64,000 nucleotides of DNA. It comes from Sphingobacterium sp. LZ7M1 (GTDB lineage: Bacteria > Bacteroidota > Bacteroidia > Sphingobacteriales > Sphingobacteriaceae). The position numbers were made by a program, and so were the translations under genes. This document shows, piece after piece, positions 9,066 to 17,148 of this stretch. Position 1 is the first letter of the stretch; each line of letters begins with the position of its first letter. The notes under the pieces were generated by a model. It was not told the DNA's origin. It worked only from the letters and a program-made list of their open reading frames with translations, and searched no databases. The DNA is taken from the NCBI RefSeq assembly GCF_024296865.1, contig NZ_CP101134.1:2170001-2234000 (forward strand). Reading direction: 5' to 3'.

Positions 9066-9191
9066 TAATGCTTGATTTTGCTGAAAGCTGTTGATTCCTA
9101 GCTTCCATTTGGGTGTTCTGTTCTCACTGAAACATGCTTTTACCTTGAGGTTACAAGGCAAAAGCAGTATTTTCTCTTTAATTGTAGAAAC

Positions 9192-10145
9192 TTAATCTAC
9201 AAATGCATTATATGATCTTAGGACGGATTCAGCAGCGTTATCCAATCCTCTCAATGCATCTTCGCTCAAAGGGGTATTTGCATCCAATTCACGTTGCGCT
9301 ATCCTCATTTTCCCTAAGAAATCATTTACATCATCGTTGAACATTCCGTAGGCTCTAATCTTAGGCTGAAAGTCTTTTGGAATTTCTTTGTCTTTATTTT
9401 CCTTGTAAAGCTTTTCGATATCTTGATATTGTTTTTTGAAATCAGCCGTCAATTTGGCTTGATCTTCTGTTTCAAACGCGATATTGGTAGTATTCTGCAC
9501 TAATTCCAATAGTTTTTTGGATCCTACATATTGATCTTTCAATGGATTGCCTTCCAAGGTCGTTTCCTCAGCTTTCTCAGCAAGAGGTTTTAATTTAGCG
9601 AAGACAGCAGTCGAAGCGTCACGGTATTTCTTGATTTCGGTTGTTGCTTTTTCTCTTAATTCAACTAATTTTTGCCCTTTGTCTTCTTTCCAATCTTCAG
9701 CGGATTTATATGAATCTACCTCCTTATTGATTTCTTTGATGGCATCAAAGCTTTCATTCATCTGATCGATAAGCGGTTTGAATTCTTTGCTCAGTCCATC
9801 TGGATAAACAAGGGACTTTAGATTGTGGACAGTAGGAGGGAACATCATTATTGGTGGGATGCTCATGAAACCTTCTGGATTTTCCACCTTACCCTTTACG
9901 TATTTTTCGAAACTGTCAAAGTTATTGGCAAAGGTTTGGATGGCCGAGTTTTGGGAATTATCAACTTTAACAATGGAATTGTTAAAATTAATGATTTCAC
10001 TAGCTTTGTTTTTGTCATCCTTCCCACCAAACAATCCGCCTATAGTACTTTCGGATTCACCTGATTTTGCTTTGTCAGTATTGTTACAGCTCGCCAACAA
10101 GGCCATGGCCAGAAGGCTTCCTATATATATGCTTTTGTAATTCAT
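9192..10145 (-). CDS. DUF3829-like (YiiG-type) lipoprotein
   Basis: 317 residues. The lipoprotein signal is MNYKSIYIGSLLAMALLASC with lipobox L-A-S-C at 20. A short Gly/Ser/Glu linker is followed by an entirely helical, charged domain (about 50-317), with heptad-like stretches such as E-I-N-K-E-V-D-S-Y-K and L-T-A-D-F-K-K-Q-Y. The fold and the P-x-M-M-F-P-P segment recall the DUF3829/YiiG family, whose function is not established. Family assignment is from memory of its look, so moderate. It is the third gene in a minus-strand group with the two small membrane protein genes upstream. Confidence 0.7.
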   Translation of the reverse strand: MNYKSIYIGSLLAMALLASCNNTDKAKSGESESTIGGLFGGKDDKNKASEIINFNNSIVKVDNSQNSAIQTFANNFDSFEKYVKGKVENPEGFMSIPPIMMFPPTVHNLKSLVYPDGLSKEFKPLIDQMNESFDAIKEINKEVDSYKSAEDWKEDKGQKLVELREKATTEIKKYRDASTAVFAKLKPLAEKAEETTLEGNPLKDQYVGSKKLLELVQNTTNIAFETEDQAKLTADFKKQYQDIEKLYKENKDKEIPKDFQPKIRAYGMFNDDVNDFLGKMRIAQRELDANTPLSEDALRGLDNAAESVLRSYNAFVD

Positions 10146-10207
10146 ATTGATCTGTTTATTAAGTGAATAAATGTTTTATGTATAGTTTTTGTGATCGTTC
10201 AATCAGA

Positions 10208-10528
10208 CTAGCTAATGAACTTGAATTTATTTTCAAAGAACGTACCGATGATAGGAAGAGGTTTCATTACTCCGTTCGAAGCGTTGATGGCACCAATGAT
10301 CATCAAGACGATGTTGATCAATCCAATGTATCCAAGGGAATAAATTCCGGTTACCATCATTAGGATGTTCAAAATAATCGAAAGGAAGATACCAAATACG
10401 AAGATGCCTAGACCTTGCCTCAAATGGTACCTTAAAAAGTCATCTGCTTTCTCTTTTCCAGAAAAATAAGCGATTAACCAACCAATAAGTGTGATGTAAG
10501 CGACTACTGCTAATGTTTTGTTGTTCAT
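10208..10528 (-). CDS. DUF4870/Tic20-like small membrane protein
   Basis: 106 residues with three to four predicted transmembrane segments: T-L-A-V-V-A-Y-I-T-L-I-G-W, then I-F-V-F-G-I-F-L-S-I-I-L-N-I-L, then L-I-N-I-V-L-M-I-I-G-A-I. The motif F-L-R-Y-H-L-R-Q-G-L between helices 1 and 2 is typical of the DUF4870/Tic20-like group (F-x-x-x-H-x-x-Q-A/G). Function in bacteria is unknown. It lies 19 nt downstream of the zinc-ribbon membrane protein gene and is probably cotranscribed with it. Confidence 0.8.
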   Translation of the reverse strand: MNNKTLAVVAYITLIGWLIAYFSGKEKADDFLRYHLRQGLGIFVFGIFLSIILNILMMVTGIYSLGYIGLINIVLMIIGAINASNGVMKPLPIIGTFFENKFKFIS

Positions 10529-10547
10529 GATGTTATTGTTTAATTTT

Positions 10548-10883
10548 TTACTTTATTGAGTGTACAATGGCGCTAATAATAAAAACTAGAAGGAAGCAGG
10601 CCGGTAAGGCATAAGTGAAAAACGGAGTTTTCGACCGTTTCCTTAATTCGATCGCTTCTAGTTTTATTTCGGGTTTAAATTCGCTCATTCTACGTTGTTG
10701 CTTGCAATGGACACAAACAGAATGAACTTCCTTCCAAAGCGGGAAGAGAGGAATCCAAAACACATGGAAATAATTTTGGTAAGCAATTAGGGCCAATGTG
10801 TCCTTCTGCTGGCAATAACTGCATGTGGAGGAACAAACCTGAGTTCCAATACGACTTTTTCTGACTCCGAATATGAAAAACAT
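10548..10883 (-). CDS. Zinc-ribbon membrane protein
   Basis: 111 residues. Two CxxC pairs (C-S-Y-C near residue 21 and V-C-V-H-C near 57, plus C17) suggest a zinc ribbon that spans a hydrophobic stretch (F-H-V-F-W-I-P-L-F-P-L). A C-terminal transmembrane helix follows (F-F-T-Y-A-L-P-A-C-F-L-L-V-F-I-I). Similar short Bacteroidota proteins carry an N-terminal zinc ribbon and a C-terminal anchor; their role is unknown. It starts the minus-strand run 10883-9192. A CAAAGTTT just upstream (10903-10910), read on the minus strand as AAACTTTG, may be its -7 element. Confidence 0.7.
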   Translation of the reverse strand: MFFIFGVRKSRIGTQVCSSTCSYCQQKDTLALIAYQNYFHVFWIPLFPLWKEVHSVCVHCKQQRRMSEFKPEIKLEAIELRKRSKTPFFTYALPACFLLVFIISAIVHSIK

Positions 10884-10910
10884 AGTTTCTATTTTTGTTA
10901 TCCAAAGTTT

Positions 10911-11232
10911 TTCAATTTCAGGGACAGATACAATTAATTAGAATCTACAATGTTTATACGTCCGGTAAAAAAGCATCTACAAAATCTCTACAAGAATTTG
11001 TAAATTGCTGTTAATCAGCATCAAACTAGCGTGATTGTATATCTGAGCTAGTGCTTCATGACTGCTGTCTGCTGAAATTAGCTGCAATTTTTGCAAGGGG
11101 TAAATGAAAGGACCATTCCCACTCAGTGGTGAAGTAAATGTGGATTTTTAGTCACGATTGAGCATTTTTGAAAAAATAATTCTTTTATTATCAGGCTGTT
11201 TAAGGGAATAATGAAAAAAAAGTATTTTTAGA
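10911..11232. other. Gene-free stretch upstream of tRNA-Lys
   Basis: No reading frame with coding character and no clear RNA gene is seen here. The stretch is AT-rich and ends in the tRNA-Lys promoter. Confidence 0.6.
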
Positions 11233-11263
11233 TTGTGAATTGTTCTGAAAAAACCTACCTTTG
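11233..11263 (+). promoter_or_regulatory. Promoter of tRNA-Lys
   Basis: TTG (11233-11235), 20 nt spacing, then TACCTTTG (11256-11263), an exact match to the Bacteroidota -7 consensus TAnnTTTG. The predicted transcript would begin near 11270, about 35 nt before the mature tRNA. Confidence 0.65.
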
Positions 11264-11304
11264 CATCACTTCAAACAACGAAGGGTTCTCGATAAAAGAA
11301 CAAC

Positions 11305-11377
11305 GATTCCGTAGCTCAGCTGGTAGAGCAATACACTTTTAATGTATGGGTCCTGGGTTCGAATCCCAGCGGGATCA
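11305..11377 (+). tRNA. tRNA-Lys (anticodon TTT)
   Basis: 73 nt without encoded CCA. The acceptor stem GATTCCG/CGGGATC has one G-U-type pair. The D arm is G-C-T-C...G-A-G-C; the anticodon stem ATACA/TGTAT encloses the loop CTTTTAA (TTT at its centre); the T arm CTGGG/CCCAG carries the loop TTCGAAT. The discriminator is A. All four arms fold. Its 3' end recurs in the tandem array that follows. Confidence 0.97.
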
Positions 11378-11378
11378 C

Positions 11379-11412
11379 AAAAAAAGCCTCACAGAAATGT
11401 GAGGCTTTTTTT
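11379..11412 (+). terminator. Terminator of tRNA-Lys
   Basis: A-rich, then AGCCTCAC and GTGAGGCT (stem) with a 7-T tail. The long stem starts 1-2 nt after the mature tRNA end, so the tandem array downstream would only be transcribed by readthrough or by its own promoter. Confidence 0.85.
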
Positions 11413-11415
11413 GTG

Positions 11416-11987
11416 CCCGCTTGGGATTCGAATAATTGCATGTTCCTGATTGGGTTGAGGGCATGGCGGACATGCACCGTAGGCACCCTTTACGGTTCGA
11501 TCCGGAGAAGGTTCAGGGCAAGTGTCTGGGGGTTGTGGGGCTGAACCACTCCCAGCGGGATCAGACCAAGAGAATCTCCAAGGCATTGTACCCGCTTGGG
11601 ATTCGAATAATTGCATGTTCCTGATTGGGTTGAGGGCATGGCGGACATGCACCGCAGGCACCCTTTACGGTTCGATCCGGAGAAGGTTCAGGACAAGTGT
11701 TTGTGGTTGTGGGGCTGAACCAACCCTAGCGGGATCAGTTCAAAAGAATCCCCAAGGCATTGTGCCTGTTGGGATTCGAATAATTGCATGTTCTGGGAAG
11801 AGCTGCGGGCATGGCGGACATGCACCGCAGGCACCCTTTGCGGTTCGACCCGGAGAAGGTTCAGGGAATGTGTTTGGTGTTGTGGGGCTGAACCAACCCT
11901 AGCGGGATCAGACCAAGCGAATCTCCAAGGCATTATGCCCGCTTGGATTCGAATAATTGCATGTTCCGGGTAGGGCTGTGGGCATCA
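11416..11987. repeat. GC-rich tandem array, about 3.3 units of 173-175 bp, containing tRNA-Lys 3'-end fragments
   Basis: Units begin at 11416, 11591, 11765 and 11938 (last one cut after about 50 bp). Each starts with CCCGCTTGGGATTCGAATAA or a close variant, continues with a conserved GGCATGGCGGACATGCACCG block, TTCGATCCGGAGAAGGTTCA-like and GTGGGGCTGAACCA blocks, and ends with a copy of the tRNA acceptor end (TCCCAGCGGGATCA, exact over 14 nt at 11550-11563, one mismatch in units 2 and 3). The opening of each unit is nearly the reverse complement of tRNA-Lys 11358-11373. The array is visibly more GC-rich than both flanks. Several frames are open across it but none looks like a real protein. 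Confidence 0.9.
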
Positions 11988-12002
11988 CAAAGAACTTTCT
12001 TC

Positions 12003-12398
12003 TCAATTTACAGCCTCTGATACTGCAAAACTATCTTCTAATAAGGTGTATTCTACTATTTTCATATTTTGAAGTTTAAAATGAATGAAAAATATAGAGG
12101 TTACATCCTTGTTTGTTCTCAACATTTTGCTAGTGAATTCACCTTTTATCATAGCTTCATCTTTATCAGCTAAAATCTTTTGTATTTCAGCTGATAAGGG
12201 TTCTGTCTCTGCCCAAAGGAGCTGGAAAAAGCTTTCAATCTCAGCTTTATTTTTTCTTACACCTAGCCATTTCAGTCTGTCTGTATCCCCTGGAACTTCC
12301 CATTTCACTTCTTCAGCAAATAGATTAACTAGATTATTAAAATCTCTTTCCTGCATATACCTGAGGAAATCCGTAATAAATTCTCCTATTTTATTCAT
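12003..12398 (-). CDS. SnoaL-like/NTF2-fold protein
   Basis: 131 residues, the standard length of a single SnoaL/NTF2-like domain. It has the typical pattern of an N-terminal helix pair with D-F-N-N-L-V-N-L-F-A-E-E-V-K-W-E-V-P-G, a middle helix (K-A-E-I-E-S-F-F-Q-L-L) and curved strands ending with F-F-I-H-F-K-L-Q-N-M-K-I-V-E-Y. Such proteins are enzymes or small-molecule binders; nothing here fixes a substrate. The start overlaps the end of the upstream membrane protein gene by 4 nt, so the two are translationally coupled. Confidence 0.8.
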   Translation of the reverse strand: MNKIGEFITDFLRYMQERDFNNLVNLFAEEVKWEVPGDTDRLKWLGVRKNKAEIESFFQLLWAETEPLSAEIQKILADKDEAMIKGEFTSKMLRTNKDVTSIFFIHFKLQNMKIVEYTLLEDSFAVSEAVN

Positions 12399-12769
12399 CG
12401 TAACATTTTATTTAAGGTCTTCATTTGTAGGTATGCCATCAATCCCACCCAGGCAGCAACTGCTAAAATTATTATAGATCCGATCATACTAATAGTAGAA
12501 AACAATAAGGCTGTAACTACTATACTAACAGCGACCCAAGTTACATCGATTCCGATAATAAATTTAGTCCATGACTTGTCTTGAAGGTGTTTAAAGGCAG
12601 TCAGGAGGACAAAGAGGGAAAACACAACCAGAAAAACACCGGTTCCAATAATTGGGACAGTGTTATTCACCTTAAAAATTCCTGCTACTACTTTTGAATT
12701 AAGAGCAATCAATAATCCTGTCAATCCTGAACTGATAGCATTTATCAGTAAAACATTTTTAAGTACCAT
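12395..12769 (-). CDS. Four-helix membrane protein of unknown function
   Basis: 124 residues with four hydrophobic segments (about 5-30, 38-62, 70-92, 95-115), a short basic loop (F-K-H-L-Q-D-K-S-W-T-K) between helices 2 and 3, and a basic C-terminus. No motif identifies a transport or enzymatic role. It is coupled by a 4-nt overlap to the SnoaL-like gene and is divergent from the AraC-type regulator at 12897; the pair may be that regulator's target. Confidence 0.7.
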   Translation of the reverse strand: MVLKNVLLINAISSGLTGLLIALNSKVVAGIFKVNNTVPIIGTGVFLVVFSLFVLLTAFKHLQDKSWTKFIIGIDVTWVAVSIVVTALLFSTISMIGSIIILAVAAWVGLMAYLQMKTLNKMLR

Positions 12770-12896
12770 AATCTTTGAATTTGTTTCTACAAAGTTATCT
12801 GTCAGCTGTTAGTTGCTAATTACCATTTGGCGACAATGGCTTGTCATCTCATGCCAGTTTTTGGTCATATGATTGGTATATTTATACTTTTACACT

Positions 12897-13904
12897 ATGA
12901 ATTACAGAGAGATATTTTTACAGGCATTGCTGGTATTTTGTAAAGAGAGAGGCTTAGTTATTGAGAAACTGGCATCATTTGCTGGGTTAAAACTTCAAGA
13001 CCTTCACACAAAGTCATCGCTTAGCATTTCAAACCAGCAGATGGAAGTCATTTGGAAAAACATAGTCCATCTCTCAAAAAATGAACTTTCTGGTTTCCAT
13101 TTTGGGACTTCTATGCAAATTGCAGCATTGGGTATAGTCGGACAGGTCATACAGATGAGCAGTAATGTTAAAGATGCATTAAAACATGCATGTTCCATGG
13201 TTCATTTATTGACTGACTTTTATTCGCTAAATGTAATAGAAAAGGAAAATACCTTTAATATTAACTTCGAAAAAACAGGAGGTTATTCAGATACACCAAC
13301 CGCTCAGGATCAGATGGGGGACTTTCTGTTGTCATTTGTACTATATGAGTTAAAAGGGTTGGTCTTAGAAAATCCTATCCCAATCTCTGCGAGTTTTCCA
13401 ACATATAAAAAACAGCATGGGAAAGAATATGAAGCTATATTAGGTTGTCCTGTAAAAAAGAGTGAAAACTATATCTTGGAATTCAAGAAGGATTACCTTC
13501 ACACTAAAATTCTAACGGCAAATTATGAAATTCAGAGCCTATTGATTGAAAAAATCAGCTTATTGCAAAATTCTCCTGCCATAAAAGGAAACCTTTCTAA
13601 AAGGATATTTAATTTCTTGATCGCAAATTCCTACCTGTTTTCTTTATCCATCGAGTCTGTTTCAGGTAATTTCAATGTAAGTGTAAGGACACTTCAAAGG
13701 AGACTCAAACAAGAAGGGATCTCTTATATTCAAATTGTCGAAGAGGTAAGAAAATCATTGGCCATTCATTATATGTGCAATAGTACGTCTTCTGTCAAGG
13801 AAATCTCAGCGGTTTTAGGATATGCAGAACCGAGTGGTTTTGTCAGAGCATTTAAAAAATGGACAGGAAAAACCCCAACAACTTTCAGGAAAAGCAATAA
13901 CTGA
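12897..13904 (+). CDS. AraC-family regulator with arabinose-binding-type N-terminal domain (OruR/ToxT-like layout)
   Basis: 335 residues from the ATG at 12897; the frame is open back to a TTG at 12873, but the ATG gives a natural start (MNYREIFLQALLVFCKERG). The first 230 residues resemble the Arabinose_bd ligand domain (G-I-V-G-Q-V-I-Q-M-S-S-N-V-K-D-A-L). The last 100 form the AraC double HTH with F-N-V-S-V-R-T-L-Q-R-R-L-K-Q-E-G and L-G-Y-A-E-P-S-G-F-V-R-A-F-K-K-W-T-G-K-T-P. Family members activate neighbouring genes on sensing a small hydrophobic ligand. The divergent membrane protein/SnoaL pair is the obvious candidate target. Confidence 0.88.
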   Translation: MNYREIFLQALLVFCKERGLVIEKLASFAGLKLQDLHTKSSLSISNQQMEVIWKNIVHLSKNELSGFHFGTSMQIAALGIVGQVIQMSSNVKDALKHACSMVHLLTDFYSLNVIEKENTFNINFEKTGGYSDTPTAQDQMGDFLLSFVLYELKGLVLENPIPISASFPTYKKQHGKEYEAILGCPVKKSENYILEFKKDYLHTKILTANYEIQSLLIEKISLLQNSPAIKGNLSKRIFNFLIANSYLFSLSIESVSGNFNVSVRTLQRRLKQEGISYIQIVEEVRKSLAIHYMCNSTSSVKEISAVLGYAEPSGFVRAFKKWTGKTPTTFRKSNN

Positions 13905-14011
13905 CCATATAATACCCATTCGGGATGCATACTAAAGCATACTTAAAACTCCTCAGAATAACATTCCTTAAAATCGATATCTTTTTCTGTATTAATCTGT
14001 TAAACAATACT

Positions 14012-14034
14012 TAACTTTGTTAGTGAATACTAAC
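14012..14034 (+). promoter_or_regulatory. Promoter -7 element and overlapping operator of the tetR-cyt b561 operon
   Basis: TAACTTTG (14012-14019) matches TAnnTTTG. Starting at its last base is a perfect palindrome, GTTAGT-GAAT-ACTAAC (14019-14034), placed across the expected transcription start and 20 nt before the TetR-type gene. This is the layout of an autorepressed operon. Confidence 0.6.
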
Positions 14035-14053
14035 TAACATAAGGTTTGTAGAT

Positions 14054-14650
14054 ATGAAGATTGAAGGATATACGGATAGACAAATTGAAATCATTGAAGC
14101 TGCTACTAGGAGAATTGACCGGTATGGCATACAGAATTTGACCATTAAGAATCTGGCTGCAGATATCAAAGTAACTGAACCTGCCTTGTATAGGCATTTT
14201 AAGAGTAAGAATGATATTCTCATGAGCCTGCTTAATTATTTCATTGCCAGAATGGAAAAAAGGATCTCAAGCCTCTCTGTCAATAGTCAGAAGAGTCCTT
14301 CTGAGAATTTAATTGACCTGTTCAATTTCCAGTTCAAGACTTTTACTGAAAGACCGGCAGTTGTGAGTGTGATATTTGCTGAGAATATCTTTCATTTTGA
14401 TGAAGGCCTAAGTATAAAGGTTGCTCAAATTTTGGACTTGATGCAGGGCTACGTAGAACAGAATATCCTGAATGGTCAATCCAACGGTGATTTCAATACG
14501 GAGATACATTCATCAACCTTAGCGACTATATTATTGGGTGGTATTCGACTAACAGTTCTTAAATGGAAGCTGTCTGGTAATAAGACAGATCTAATCAAGG
14601 ATGGTAGGGCTGTGGTCAATGGAGTACTGAAAATGATTAAAACAAAATAA
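14054..14650 (+). CDS. TetR/AcrR-family transcriptional regulator
   Basis: 198 residues. The N-terminal HTH domain (about 8-55) has I-I-E-A-A-T-R-R-I-D-R-Y-G-I-Q-N-L-T-I and the recognition helix E-P-A-L-Y-R-H-F-K-S-K-N-D-I-L, typical of TetR proteins. The C-terminal part is an all-helical ligand and dimer domain with no identifying motif. It heads an operon with a His-rich lipoprotein (7 nt downstream) and a cytochrome b561-like protein. A perfect palindrome at its promoter suggests it represses its own operon. Confidence 0.93.
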   Translation: MKIEGYTDRQIEIIEAATRRIDRYGIQNLTIKNLAADIKVTEPALYRHFKSKNDILMSLLNYFIARMEKRISSLSVNSQKSPSENLIDLFNFQFKTFTERPAVVSVIFAENIFHFDEGLSIKVAQILDLMQGYVEQNILNGQSNGDFNTEIHSSTLATILLGGIRLTVLKWKLSGNKTDLIKDGRAVVNGVLKMIKTK

Positions 14651-14657
14651 ACAGAAT

Positions 14658-15110
14658 ATGAAAAAATTAATGCTATTGGGGATTAGCAGCATCTTATTAT
14701 GGAGCTGCCATCAAAATTCAGAACATTCACACAATCACGACGCAGAAAACCATGCAGAACATCAGCATAATCATGCTGATGGTGCTTTGGAATTGAACAA
14801 TGGAAAGAAATGGACGATGAATGAAGAAATGAAACCTTTTGTTTTGAAGGGGGTGGACTTGATTCAGATTTATGTACAGGAAAAACAAACCGATAATCTG
14901 CGACTTGCAAAAGAATTAAAAGAACAGAATGATCAGCTCATAAAAAGCTGTACCATGGATGGGAAAGGACACGATGAATTGCATAAATGGTTACATCCTC
15001 ATATGGAATTGGTCAAGGAGTTAGAAGCCGAGAAAAATCCTGAAAAGGTGAATGTCATCATTGCCAAGCTTCATGACTCCTATATGGAATTCAGTAAATT
15101 TTTTAACTAG
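14658..15110 (+). CDS. Histidine-rich lipoprotein
   Basis: 150 residues. The lipoprotein signal MKKLMLLGISSILLWSC (Cys17) is followed at once by a metal-binding-like stretch of about 25 residues with eight His alternating with N, D and E (H-S-H-N-H-D-A-E-N-H-A-E-H-Q-H-N-H). A helical domain with more His (G-H-D-E-L-H-K-W-L-H-P-H-M) and a final amphipathic helix follow. It is probably an envelope lipoprotein that binds a transition metal or is metal-responsive. It sits between a TetR regulator and a cytochrome b561-like membrane protein, which suggests a redox or metal-linked role. The family is not recognised. Confidence 0.75.
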   Translation: MKKLMLLGISSILLWSCHQNSEHSHNHDAENHAEHQHNHADGALELNNGKKWTMNEEMKPFVLKGVDLIQIYVQEKQTDNLRLAKELKEQNDQLIKSCTMDGKGHDELHKWLHPHMELVKELEAEKNPEKVNVIIAKLHDSYMEFSKFFN

Positions 15111-15125
15111 GCCAATCCCATTATC

Positions 15126-15701
15126 ATGAGTATGCAACGAAATTTTACCGTTTTCCATCGCCTGTTACATTGGATTATGGCTTTTGCAATGCCCGTTCTT
15201 TTCATAACAGGTTTTCTTAGGATGTACTGGATGGGCAAAAATAACATAATCCCTGTTTTAGAAAAGCAAGTTTCAGGCATTTCAAAAGAGCAGGTTTCTG
15301 AGGTTGTGAAGGGTATCCGTGAACCTATGTGGGAATGGCATGAGCTTTTTGCACATATTATGATTTTTTCTTTTCTAGCTAGGATTATCTATATGCTCGT
15401 TAAGGGGATCAGGTTTCCCAATCCATTCCTGAAGGTTCAGTCCTTAAAGGAGCGCTTACAAGGACTTACCTATGTCTATTTCTATCTTTTTGTAATGATC
15501 TCAGCAGCAACTGGAATCTGTATAGAAAAAGGCTTTTTTAGTCAATGGAAAGAAAGCATAGAAAGTGTCCATAAATGGGGACTTTACTGGTTTCCTATAT
15601 TTGTGGTACTCCACTTGCTGGGAGTTTTTATCGCCGAAACTACAGACAAAAAAGGGATTACATCTAAAATGATAGGAGGGGATAAAGAGGAGAAATCTTA
15701 A
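15126..15701 (+). CDS. Cytochrome b561-type membrane protein
   Basis: 191 residues with four transmembrane helices. Candidate haem b ligands are H11 and H15 in F-H-R-L-L-H-W (helix 1), W-H-E-L-F-A-H in helix 2, H-K-W-G-L-Y-W and V-L-H-L-L-G-V in the last helix, the His spacing seen in bacterial cytochrome b561 and Ni-Fe hydrogenase b-type subunits. It would carry electrons between the quinone pool and a periplasmic partner, perhaps the His-rich lipoprotein upstream. Start is 16 nt after the lipoprotein's stop. Confidence 0.85.
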   Translation: MSMQRNFTVFHRLLHWIMAFAMPVLFITGFLRMYWMGKNNIIPVLEKQVSGISKEQVSEVVKGIREPMWEWHELFAHIMIFSFLARIIYMLVKGIRFPNPFLKVQSLKERLQGLTYVYFYLFVMISAATGICIEKGFFSQWKESIESVHKWGLYWFPIFVVLHLLGVFIAETTDKKGITSKMIGGDKEEKS

Positions 15702-15720
15702 TATAAATGATTCAGAAAAT

Positions 15721-15763
15721 GAGAGCTTTTGTGGTTTAAAAAACTATAGAAGCTCTTTTTTTT
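15721..15763 (+). terminator. Terminator after cytochrome b561 gene
   Basis: AGAGCTT (15722-15728) pairs with AAGCTCT (15750-15756), followed by a run of 8 T. It overlaps the last codons of the convergent glycosyltransferase gene. Confidence 0.75.
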
Positions 15764-16880
15764 GACTAAACTTTATTTTACTCTGTAGGTCAGGACTGTC
15801 CAGTTTGATGAAGCATTGATTGAGTGCATTTTTTAAAAACTCACCACGAATTACCTTCTCCTTGATTTTCAAAACGTTTGTTCTGATTTCTTCATATTCA
15901 GTGAGCGTAATATCGTCTAAAATTTGCTCAATGTCCTTTAAGCTTTTTATCGTACGGCCAAGATTATGCTCTTGAACAAATTTTGCCATGGCCGATTCTT
16001 CCCAGACGATGACGGGCAGACCTTGAGATAAGTATAATGATATCTTATGGGGGGTGGAATATTTTAAATATTGACCAGCCAGACCGGTACAGGTTTTTGT
16101 ACTGTCTCCTTCCCAAACCAATCCAAATGAAATGCCACTGACGTCCATGGTTGGATCACTAGGGTCGAATACACCTAAATATTCCATATTCTTATGCAAT
16201 TCCACTGGTTCTAAATGTATGCCATACAGCTTCGTTTTGAACTTAGGCTTCCATTTATAGATGAAGGCTGCTTTTTCTGGGGTTAAGTTCCCCCCGAAAA
16301 CAATATTCTTTTCCAATATCGCTGTTCCAACACCTGAAGGTTGATGGTTTGGATCGAGCCTGAAATCAAATAATTCTAAATCTACGACCTTATCAGCTGC
16401 GATATGATTGCTTATTAGCCATTTGGACATTTCCGCATTCTGCGAAATCAATACATCTGCAAAATCTAAATATTTAATCTCTAGCTCTGGGTCGATTTGC
16501 CCAATTCGCCTGATGGAATCTAAATCGATTATCATCATGATGATCCTCAAACCTTTATTAAGTTTTGCCTTATATAGGCTAGAATAGACGGCTTTAGCCA
16601 CTTCAAACAAGCTTTCAAAGGGAATCAGGACCATGATCACGTCATTAGAGTCCAATTCTCCTATATATTTTTTGAAGGCAAGGTAATTGGCATAATTTGC
16701 ATATCGTCTAGAAATTATCCTTTTCAACCTGTATTTGGAATCTTTTAACGTGATCTTATAAAATTCATAGATATTGGAATCAGATAGGTCTGACTTGATG
16801 GTTTCAAAAACATCGTATCTTGCTTTAAAACCAGCATGAAAATCTTTATAATATAAATCATTGATAATGTGGAAATTCAT
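15744..16880 (-). CDS. Gtf3/galactofuranosyltransferase-like glycosyltransferase
   Basis: 378 residues. The C-terminal half shows the nucleotide-sugar binding core seen in Gtf3- and WbbI-like enzymes: S-F-G-L-V-W-E-G-D-S-T-K-T-C-T-G, then Y-L-K-Y-S-T-P-H-K-I-S-L-Y-L-S-Q-G-L-P-V-I-V-W and A-K-F-V-Q-E-H-N-L-G. Related enzymes transfer galactofuranose or glucose onto surface polysaccharide or glycoprotein. It is a single gene with no polysaccharide cluster around it, so the acceptor is unknown. The N-terminal half is the acceptor domain; there is no signal or membrane segment, so it is probably cytoplasmic or peripheral. Confidence 0.8.
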   Translation of the reverse strand: MNFHIINDLYYKDFHAGFKARYDVFETIKSDLSDSNIYEFYKITLKDSKYRLKRIISRRYANYANYLAFKKYIGELDSNDVIMVLIPFESLFEVAKAVYSSLYKAKLNKGLRIIMMIIDLDSIRRIGQIDPELEIKYLDFADVLISQNAEMSKWLISNHIAADKVVDLELFDFRLDPNHQPSGVGTAILEKNIVFGGNLTPEKAAFIYKWKPKFKTKLYGIHLEPVELHKNMEYLGVFDPSDPTMDVSGISFGLVWEGDSTKTCTGLAGQYLKYSTPHKISLYLSQGLPVIVWEESAMAKFVQEHNLGRTIKSLKDIEQILDDITLTEYEEIRTNVLKIKEKVIRGEFLKNALNQCFIKLDSPDLQSKIKFSQKKELL

Positions 16881-17148
16881 ATGTCAATCTATCAATAAAA
16901 TGAATTTTAATAATTGTCGCCTCAAACCTTACACTTTACAATATTGTTAAATTTTTCTCGGTATTTAAAATTATATTAAAAATTCTCTTATTATTAAAAA
17001 TACTTGGATATCAAGCCTTTGAGATAATTGTGTGTTAATTTTAAATAAATTCTCCCCATTCAAAGCCTAGATGAATTCTTGAACTGCTATATTTTTCAAA
17101 CAAATTTGCTTTCCAATCATTTAATGGATATAAAATATACATGACACA

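Noticed and set aside
11389..11973. Several overlapping open frames of 60-126 codons across the tandem array
   Set aside because: They arise because the repeats lack stop codons in several frames on both strands. The products are Cys/Trp/Arg-rich with no start signals, and frames shift between units because unit lengths (175, 174, 173) are not all multiples of three.
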